Of a DNA stretch of 64,000 nt, positions 57,003 through 64,000 are shown one piece after another. The stretch is taken from positions 161,838-225,837 of the forward strand of contig JBBHKE010001456.1 in assembly GCA_037447655.1 (NCBI GenBank). Reading direction: 5' to 3'. The notes under the pieces are model-generated. The model ran no database searches. It was not told where the DNA came from and saw nothing but the letters and a program-made list of their open reading frames with translations. A program made the translations under genes and the position numbers. This DNA is from Zygnema cylindricum (Eukaryota; Streptophyta; Zygnematophyceae; Zygnematales; Zygnemataceae). Positions within the stretch are counted from its first letter, which is position 1; each line of letters begins with the position of its first letter.

Positions 57003-58375
57003 TCTTTATAACTTTGACTCCCACATGCGGAATTTGCAGAATTTACAGCAACATTTCCATCTTCTTTCATTATCATAGAAAAGTTTAGAGACTTATCGCC
57101 TTGATCGTCATTAAAATCTGAATAGTGGGTTTGATGTCATTTTCCACGTGATTGTCCAAATCTTCCAACACCTTGTCTTCGTTGTCCATATCGACCTCTT
57201 CCTCTTTCCGAGTAGTAAGATGATCCTCCTCCATTTCGTTGAAAACATTGAGCACTAACATGTCCCCATTTTCGACAAATGTTGCATTGCTTTTCCCTAT
57301 CTGGACAGTTAGTAGCCATATGTCCTTCCTTGTTACACTTATAACAAATAGTAGGACTTAGATCACCTTGATGATTATAACCTCTTCCAAAACCTGAATG
57401 CTGAAAATTGTTTCTACCCCCTTTTGATCTAAATCTTCCTCTACCTCCACGACCATGTAGAGAATATAACTCAGACGTGTCAGTGAGGTTTACATTACTA
57501 TTTCCAAATCCTCTACCATTTTTCTCTTTACTCTTTTCTGCACCTTTTAGAAGGTTAATAACAAAATCAAAAGTGGGTTCTATGTAGATCTTATGACTTC
57601 AACTGTGACATCAAACTTAAATGGTAATCCATTTGGAAACACAAATACTTTTTCATCTTCAGGAGGAGACTTTCCTGCGCTATTCAACTGCTCTATCAAT
57701 ACATTAAATCTTTTTAAAGCATCATCAATGAACTCATTACTTTCATCCTAAACTGAATAAAATCCTGAAATACATAATTAGACTTAGTTGCAAATCCCTT
57801 CTCATACAAATTTTGTAGATGAGTCCAACAAGCATGAGTCGTATCATGAGTTAACATATGCTCATCAACTGAACTACTACTACTGGGAAGGGAAGTAATG
57901 CAGTCAAAGCTGCCATATCTTTATCATCCCACTTTTTCCTTCCTTTTGCATCTAATGGTATTTTCTCTTCTCCAGTAAGTATTTTTCACAATTTCTTTGG
58001 TGTAAAGGTTCCTTGAATATATCTCTTCCATACAGGATAATTCTTTCCATTAAACATGATAGTCTTAGACGACACCTTATAATCTGACTCTTCATTTGAA
58101 CTCGACTCATCATCATCATCATAAAATGGTACTTCCATTTTGCCTTTTTTACTCTTTTTAAAATTCTCATCATCTTAATTGCCCCCAAAGGTAGGAGTTT
58201 TACCGAAAGATTGTCCTTCTCTTTTTGCCTTTAGAAATTCGGAAAGTTCCTCTATTGTCAGTGGATCAAACTGAATTGTGAGACACTCCTTCGCCATTGA
58301 TAACTTCTCCGATTCTCCAACTCCAAAACTGACTTCAATGTCTTCTTTCTTTGCGGAGTATTCCTCAACCATCAC
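57003..58375 (-). pseudogene. Gag of M
   Basis: Zinc knuckle CNICRKWGHVSAQC in frame 57137-57319, followed by a Gly/Arg-rich RNA-binding tail. N-terminal frames 57952-58188 and 58175-58375 are separated by shifts. Confidence 0.82.
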
Positions 58376-58431
58376 TTATAAACTCTCAATTCTTAATCAA
58401 TTCTTAACTCAAATCTAAGTGGAATAAACAC

Positions 58432-58444
58432 TGCTCCGATACCA
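58432..58444 (-). promoter_or_regulatory. Primer-binding site of M (tRNA 3' end type)
   Basis: TGGTATCGGAGCA on the minus strand, near-match to the usual plant copia site TGGTATCAGAGC for the 3' end of initiator tRNA-Met. Two bases (AT) separate it from the LTR. Confidence 0.88.
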
Positions 58445-58446
58445 AT

Positions 58447-59097
58447 TGATAGAAAAAAGAGTCAATCGGAATGAGCTTACAACTTCTTAAATGTCTCAAT
58501 GCGGAAGCGAAACTGAAATCAAATCAACCATTATAACACATTGAAAGCTCATAATCTAAGATAGAGAGAAATTGAATACTCAATAAAATAAACTCATATT
58601 AACTCAATCTTTAAACATTACACTTCTCTTAATTCATCCCTCCTTAATTGACTCTTGATTGATTCCTAATTGTTATATCTAACTCACATGATGGCTTTTT
58701 AAACTAAGTCGTGGAAACAATCTAGAACACTAACTCTAAAAGTGTCTAAATGTACTTAGACGTAAATGTGGTACAAAACAAAATGAAACTATTAGAAACA
58801 AAACTGACAAAGTCCTATACCACAAAATTAACTTTCGCTAAACGAAACTACTAGACGTAGGTCACGCGAAACGAAAGTTCTCGAAGTACGGTACAAAAAT
58901 CAAAACTAATCTAATCTTGTACGTGTGAAAAGTACACGCACGAAATACAAATTCCAACGAAACAAAATCCGCAAAGTGACGTACGGAGTAATACATCAAA
59001 CTAAGTGAAACATAACCGACGCGCGACCAAATCTGATCCACACAAACTACAAACCAACATTCCGTAAAAGTAGATTCCAACATTGTAAATCCTAACA
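58447..59097 (-). repeat. 5' LTR of M
   Basis: 651 bp, TGATAG to AAATCCTAACA on the plus strand. Confidence 0.9.
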
Positions 59098-59174
59098 ATC
59101 CCCCTCTCAATGTTGAATCTATACTACGAACCAACATTCCGTAAAAGTAGATTCCAACATTGTAAATCCTAACA
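59098..59174 (-). repeat. Purine-tract end plus LTR start outside the 5' LTR of M
   Basis: 59098-59126 is the last ~29 bp of an M internal region (purine tract). 59127-59174 is the first 48 bp of an M LTR. Relic of a second M copy or of aberrant replication. Confidence 0.8.
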
Positions 59175-59182
59175 CCCCCCAG

Positions 59183-59909
59183 GATTACCTCTCCTCCGGT
59201 GCCCTCCACTCCCTCCATTGGCGCCGCGTGGTATTGGAAGAGGCCCACACTATTAAGGCACTACAGTTCAAAAAATCTTCGACAGTATTTGAGCTCTTGG
59301 CCGATTGTAGGTGGTGTCTCACGGGGACTCCTATCCAGGTGGACACCCACTTTTTTTTTTTATGAAATTTTTGAGACTTTTTGGTAGCGAAAGGTTTTTT
59401 CGATGGATTTTTGGGTTATTCAGGCTTTTTTTGGGGTTTTTGGATTTTTTTTTTAGTTTTGCATACATCTTTCATAATCTACAATTCTAAGTTTGAGTCG
59501 GTTGTTTTTCTTTTTTGTAACTGTTTTTTTTTTTTGTAAAATCATTTGGAAGATGTTTTCAGTTTGCTACATTTTTTGAGAGTGGAACCCTGGAGCAATT
59601 TTGGGTGGTTAGTTGAAAAAAAAAAGTATCTCGAGATTCTTAAATGGACTGTTTAAGGTTTTTTGTCTTAATCCATACTATTTCAGGTGGAAGAATTTGA
59701 TCTAAAAACCTTATGAAGAGGGAGACCGGAGGAGTTTACGACTTCTACAAGCGATATTAAAACCTCTCATGTTGAGAAGAACAAAAGAAAGTAAAAGTTC
59801 TTTGGGAAAACCTATTTTAGTTCTCCCTCCCACGGACCAAAAAGTGATTTACTGTCAACTTTCGGTTTACGAAAAAGATTTTTACGACGCCCTTCATGAG
59901 AAATCGAAG
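59183..59909 (+). pseudogene. RAD5/SNF2-like helicase, exon fragment series
   Basis: Three exons of a plant RAD5-type SWI2/SNF2 ATPase. Exon 59183-59338: LHWRRVVLEEAHTIKAL (motif II, DEAH as EEAH) and CRWCLTGTPIQ (motif III), donor CAG|GTGGAC. Exon 59563-59607: LLHFLRVEPWSNFGW. Exon 59687-59909: WWKNLI then TAA at 59703 (Gln in relatives), KPYEEGDRRSLRLLQ, LMLRRTKESK, GKPILVLPPTDQKVIY, EKDFYDALHEKSK; followed by AAG|GCAAGT, a strong GC-type donor. A short exon for the residues after GTPIQ and all later exons were not found. RAD5-type proteins act in DNA-damage tolerance. Truncated upstream by M. Confidence 0.88.
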
Positions 59910-60839
59910 GCAAGTTTCATTTTTTTTTTGTTTCTGCTAGTTTTTATTTTTTTTGTTAGTTTTTAGTTTATTTTTTGTTTTGGTGATTTATCAATTGTCA
60001 AAGCAAAAACTCCAACCTGTTTATCCATTATTGTTTGATTGTTCAAAGGAGGGAAGGGAAGGAGGGAGGGAGGGAGGGAAGGAGAGGGGAGAGGAGGAGG
60101 GGAGAGGGCGGAGAGGGGGGGAGGAGGTGACCAGGGCAAGTGGAATGATAATGATGAGAGAGTTTGAGGAGGAAACTGTGGAAATGTGATAAAGTGAGTG
60201 GGGGAGTGGAGGAACGACGTCAAGGAAAGGGGAGAGGGGAGGGATTGGTGGAGGGGGAGGGGGAGGGAATGGAGTGGATTACCATGTGAATGAATGGAAG
60301 GAAGTGCACAATTACAGATCAATGTTGTGAATCTTTTCTAGTTAAGGTAATTGTTAACGATCCTGAATGCTTTTCAGCCCTTTTGCGGATATTTATTATT
60401 TATTCATTGTGTACGACTTGACTCGTGTAAACCCTCAACAAAAGTTTTTTTTTTTTTTTTTTTTTTTTGCAAAAAACAAAAAGAAACAACTTTGCGGATT
60501 CGTTTATTATTTTTTTACGGTCAAATCCATGCGTATTCCAGTATTCAAAGGAAAATTAAAATAAAATGGACGGTTTTTTTTCTTTTAAGTTCTCGCTCGG
60601 CTTTTATGTAAGACTGTTGGAAGATCAGGATTTGATAGAAGTATTCGATGTTTGTAAAACTAGAATTGTTTTAGAATATCGAAATCTAGAATTCTAGAGG
60701 GTTACAGTATCTAGGATTTCGATGTTCAGTTTGCTAATTTGTTATGTCTGATTTGTCTTTTCTCTACGTATCTCAGGTGAGATAAGAATAGAATTTGGTC
60801 AAAGATCTTTTAATATATCCTGACCGGATCCTTTGAGCG
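59910..60839. other. Intron-like and low-complexity sequence
   Basis: Poly-T-rich sequence after the RAD5-like exon, then a G/A tract and a poly-T run near 60447-60468. No further helicase exon seen. Confidence 0.5.
60050..60290. repeat. G-rich purine tract
   Basis: Runs such as GGAGGGAGGGAGGGAGGG at 60060-60080 and many later GGGG blocks, compatible with G-quadruplexes. The minus-strand frame over it gives only Pro/Ser/Leu repeats. Confidence 0.85.
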
Positions 60840-61426
60840 ATTCGTCAACTGACTGTTGTTGTGCTGTACGAAACATCTCAGTGCGTACGATTTGCTTCGT
60901 CACATGTGGTCCAACTTGAATCGTGTGCGTCGACACGATTTGATCGTAATGATGGTTCGTACCGTACATCTTCAAAATATCCGGTCAAGAATTTGTTCGT
61001 TCGATCGGTGAATCCACTCGTTCAATTAATGACGCGTGTAATCGGATTGTCGACGCCACTTCGTAAAACAATTAATGTTGTTCATGCTTAGTCAGCATCA
61101 GCCGCAAAATTCCAGATGAATATTGATTTGATGGTACGATCATTTTGAGTGCGTACGATGCACTTAGTCATTGTGGTCCCTGCTTTAATCGCGTCCGTAT
61201 GAATTTTGACATACGTATGTGGATGTCGGCGCCATTCCAAAATACTTGCATTAAATTCTCTTGGCGACACGTGTACCTGTAAATGTACAATGCACTCTAT
61301 TGTACTTTTGCTACTTGTATCACTAATACAAGTAAGTGTTACAGCAAAGGACTTTAGAAAATATTCTAAGTCTTTAATCTCTTCTTACAGCCCTAACCAC
61401 TGAAATAAAGATTTCAAAATTCGACA
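60840..61426 (-). repeat. Probable 3' LTR of element L
   Basis: The upper end AAAATTCGACA abuts the purine-tract complement CTCCCCTAAA. The lower end is undefined. Shares a block with the K LTR (near 61210-61270). Confidence 0.55.
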
Positions 61427-62063
61427 CTCCCCTAAATCTTTAAACTCAGCTACTCACTTAGTCCAATGGCTTCTCTGCAAAATTGCAACTTTGGAGCAGG
61501 AAGGGCTTTGGTTAACACGCCAACCACCATCTCCTCATTAGGTAAAAAACAAAATTTATTCACTTTTGCAAGCACTTTTTCTCTGACAAGTGTAGTCTAA
61601 CATCCATGTGTTTGCTTTTAAAATAATGATTGGGGTTAGAGGCAATGGCAATAGCTGCTTCGTTGTCACACCAAATAAACTGAAGACATGTTTGCATGTA
61701 CCCAAGTTCTTGTAAAATAGACTTGTCCCATAAGAGCTCCTTGAGGGCGAAAGCTGCTACCATGTATTTTGACTCCATTGTGGATTGAGCTACCATGTAT
61801 TTTGACTCCATTGTGGATTGAGCTGTAACCTTTTGCACTTTGCTACTCCAGCAACAAGTTCCATCTCCAATGTTAAGAACAAAATTGGTTGTAAATTTCA
61901 GGTTTGGCATGTCTCCATAGCTAGCGTCACTCTATATTTGTATCTTCACTTCTCCTCCTCTGAGTGCATGCTTAAGATTTCGAGTTCCTGCAAGATATCT
62001 CAACACCCTTTTTGCTGCTTCCCAGTCTGCCTTTTTAGGATTCTGCAGAATTCTACTCAAGAC
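61427..62063 (-). pseudogene. RNase H remnant of element L
   Basis: Frame 61560-61910: CCWSSKVQKVTAQSTMESKYMV, an 11-residue tandem repeat of AQSTMESKYMV over the catalytic Glu (33-bp duplication at 61756-61821), then KELLWDKSILQELGYM and CDNEAAIAIASNPNHYFKSKHMD. Cut at 62063 by an inserted LTR. Confidence 0.85.
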
Positions 62064-62941
62064 TGTTGTCCATAGCCATTTTCAGCCATGGATTTACCCT
62101 CGGAAGCACCACATACTACCCCAAAAACAGCCTACTTTGAATCACAGTATTCTACAGAAATAAAAAAACAATCTGAAACTAAAAAATAGGATAGTTTTAG
62201 GCTATAGAATAACCTCACAAAGTTTAAGACAAAAATATTCAACAGAGTGATCACATCATCTAATCAAAGTTGCAGAAAAACAGTCTGCCAAAACTTTGAT
62301 AAATCTGAAAACTTCACAATAAAGTTACACACAGACCAGACACACAATAGGTCTGGAAATCTGTGGCAATGTAGACAGTACTAGAAGAAACATACATTCA
62401 AAATTTCACATAATTTTGCTTACAGATCTGAGAGCAATCTTCACATAAAATTACCAAAAATCATCATAAACAGTTTTGGTCCAGAAAAGTTCCTAAGTTC
62501 AAAAATGACCAAGTCCTAGAAATATATACAGGAGCTCACTACTAAACGTACGGAGGCATACCAGCCGTACTCATTCTGTCAGCTACCTCTATTAATGTTA
62601 GTATACCCAAATAACTCGAGGTATATCAGAATAAGTAAATCTACACTATTAACTATTACACAAAAAGACAAACCACTGTTGTTACAAATATTTACAAAGG
62701 ACACACAATCTCACAAAATCGTATGCTGAGTCACTCAACGAAACTCCTCGAATTTCATCAAACAATCCGGGACGTCCAGAATATACATCTTGTGATTTGA
62801 CGCGATTTCGCGTCCCCGCTCCTTGAAAAATTACGGCGGCCTTTGTTCGCCCTCCGTAGCTTTTATTCGGCACCCTCAATGTCACGCCACGTGGTCCCAA
62901 GTCCACTTGACGAAACAATGTCAAACCATCCAAATTTGTCT
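62064..62941 (-). repeat. B-type LTR, minus strand (solo or partial)
   Basis: Reverse complement of the B LTR from about 27250 to its end; ends at 62064 with TGTTGTCCATAGCC. Lacks the first ~200 bp. No internal region beside it. It interrupts the RNase H of L. Confidence 0.82.
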
Positions 62942-62943
62942 AT

Positions 62944-62979
62944 ACCATAGTTCAAAAGTAGGCGTTTTATGGTAGGCCT
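62944..62979. mobile_element. End fragment of the 9737-type TIR element
   Basis: CCATAGTTCAAAAGTAGGCG then TTTTATGGTAGGC, matching the reverse of 10265-10303. Confidence 0.55.
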
Positions 62980-63273
62980 TGTTGGTTTTGGAAACCTTTA
63001 GTCCTCTCCATATCTTGTGTGTGAGAAAGAGAGTTTAGACTAAGCCGGTTTTTGTGTACCGATTGAGTTGACATTGACAAGATGTGGTGTTATACTGTTT
63101 ATATTGTGGCAAAATTTTAGACCTAGTGTGTGTCTGGTTTGCTTGGGGCTTCATTGTGAAGTCGGTCTTTTTTGCGGATTCCGAGAGAGTTTCCTTTTTT
63201 GTAATCTGAATATTATCGCAACAGCTGGTGCTTCTTCTTCTTCCTCTGGGTCACCGGTTGCCTCAAACCAACA
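62980..63273 (+). repeat. 5' LTR of N
   Basis: TGTTGGTTTTGG to CCAACA, then the PBS. Compared with B the middle ~750 bp is absent. Confidence 0.8.
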
Positions 63274-63288
63274 GGTTATGGGCCCACC
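63274..63288 (+). promoter_or_regulatory. Primer-binding site of N (half-tRNA type)
   Basis: GGTTATGGGCCCACC. Confidence 0.85.
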
Positions 63289-64000
63289 CTCACGGATCCT
63301 GGTGTTTAATGGCCAAAAATATTTATATTGGGCGGATTTGACTAAGTCTTACCTTAAGCAAGTCAGATTAAATGATGTGATTTTCGGTGTTCTTCCGGAT
63401 ACGGATTCTGATTTTGAAAAGAAAAATAAGGATGCATTGCATGCTCTCAAGCTACTCTTGTCCAAAGATCTGAACATGACATATATCAAGATCTCTAAAG
63501 CATCTGACATATGGAAGGCTTTGCGGGAGTCATATGTCCTAGCTAGTGAGCAAAATGAGGTAATAACTGCTGGGAAATTTGGGATTATAAGTATACCGGG
63601 GGTGATATGAACTCCTATTGTAATGGCTTGAAGCTTTTGTTGTCGGAAAATGCATGTTCTGAGGGAAGTTTCCTCCCTATCATCAAGCTATGATTTTAAT
63701 GAGAGGGCTTCCTCCTGAATATAAAAGAGCCGCGGAACAATTGAAAAGGTTAGAGAAAGCTAGATGGAATATAGCTGTAGCTGAAGCTTACATTCTAGAG
63801 GAAGAGGCAACTCAAATATCATTGAATGGTGGAAAATCAGAGGTAGCGTACAAAGGTTAGAGAAGGCTAGATGGAATATAGCTGTAGCTGAAGCTTACAT
63901 TCTTGAGGAAGAGGCAACTCAAATAGCATTGAATGGTGGAAAATCAGAGGTAGCGTACAATGCTTAGACATATAGGCTGGTTGGATTTTCCGGAAACAGG
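63278..64000 (+). pseudogene. Gag of N, partial
   Basis: Frame through the PBS (NQQVMGPPSRILVFNGQKYLY), then DLNMTYIKISKASDIWKALRES. It shifts frame near 63580, after which MNSYCNGLKLLLSENACSEG is seen in another frame. Upstream of the PBS the same frame reads ATAGASSSSSGSPVASNQQ, preceded by ATC where an ATG may have stood. Later sequence contains a 107-bp tandem duplication. Confidence 0.8.
63745..63958 (+). repeat. 107-bp tandem duplication in gag of N
   Basis: Copies 63745-63851 and 63852-63958, starting AAAGGTTAGAGAA, differing at three or so bases. The period is not a multiple of three, so it breaks the frame. Confidence 0.93.

Larger units (their letters stand above)
53074..59174 (-). 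mobile_element. Copia element M, a different lineage
   Basis: 3' LTR 53074-53653, 5' LTR 58447-59097, conventional PBS. Copia domain order with many stops. A short extra LTR start plus purine-tract end lies outside the 5' LTR (59098-59174). Inserted between the proline-rich/TM gene remnant and the RAD5-like exons; the lower LTR lacks its inner ~65 bp. Confidence 0.9.
62980..64000 (+). mobile_element. Copia-type element N, right edge
   Basis: LTR 62980-63273, PBS, then gag running off the window. LTR start (TGTTGGTTTTGGAAACC) and a U5 block (TTTGCTTGGGGCTTCATTG) are shared with B, but the LTR is only 294 bp. Confidence 0.85.

Noticed and set aside
59963-60322. Minus-strand 119-codon Pro/Ser/Leu-rich protein
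   Set aside because: Simple translation of the G-rich purine tract.
62064-63000. L and N as one element split by the B-type LTR
   Set aside because: They are in opposite orientation and of different lineages, and no RT of L resumes after 62941.
63068-63277. Coding exon upstream of the PBS of N
   Set aside because: The open frame extends into the LTR, but most of it (GLHCEVGLF and so on) is LTR sequence also found in B. Only the Ser-rich last ~20 codons are plausible Gag.

Overview
This window looks like a repeat-dominated intergenic block of a land-plant nuclear genome. The evidence is many plant Ty1/copia LTR retrotransposons, MITE-like DNA elements, telo-box-like AAACCCTAA motifs, and exon pieces of a plant-type RAD5/SNF2 helicase gene. 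I cannot name a species. A 10-base run of N at 548-557 marks an assembly gap. Every retroelement pol region is broken by stops and frameshifts; the longest clean reading frames are a gag-protease of 458 codons in element J and a 278-codon deleted pol remnant in element D.

Layout. Element letters are mine. 1-547 is a minus-strand copia RT fragment. 939-7068 is element A (+), complete with two LTRs and a 5-bp target duplication. 7074-11919 is mostly unrecognised sequence with a TIR element and a tandem duplication. From about 11920 to 47320 lies a stack of nested insertions in one old minus-strand element, I. Its 3' LTR is split by J (+, 12157-18659). Its gag/protease junction is split by G (+, 22607-35980), and its gag again by E (-, 36159-46568). 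The 5' LTR of G is split by H (-, 23367-30987), and the gag of H by B (+, 27048-29814). The RNase H of E is split by D (+, 37420-41530). Target-site duplications support A, D, E, H and B. K (-, about 47330-51300) follows with a 19-bp minisatellite, then exon-like remnants of an unknown proline-rich/transmembrane gene (51497-53076). M (-, 53074-59174) is a different copia lineage with a conventional tRNA-iMet primer site. Then come RAD5-like exons (59183-59909), a partial element L (-), a solo-type B LTR (-), and the start of element N (+) at the right edge.

What links the A/D/E/G/H/I/J family (partly shared by B and N): (1) the primer-binding site is GGTTATGGGCCCACC, complementary to the anticodon arm of initiator tRNA-Met, the half-tRNA priming used by Drosophila copia, and not to the tRNA 3' end; (2) the gag frame appears to open inside the last bases of the LTR and to run through the PBS; (3) the LTRs carry a tRNA-like module with A-box, B-box and a following TTTT, always antisense to the element; (4) the U5/leader carries one or two short hairpins with AAGG-type loops. 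The third point is the most unusual signal in the window.

The two host gene remnants (proline-rich/TM gene and RAD5-like helicase) flank M and are both incomplete here. No ordinary intact host gene is visible.
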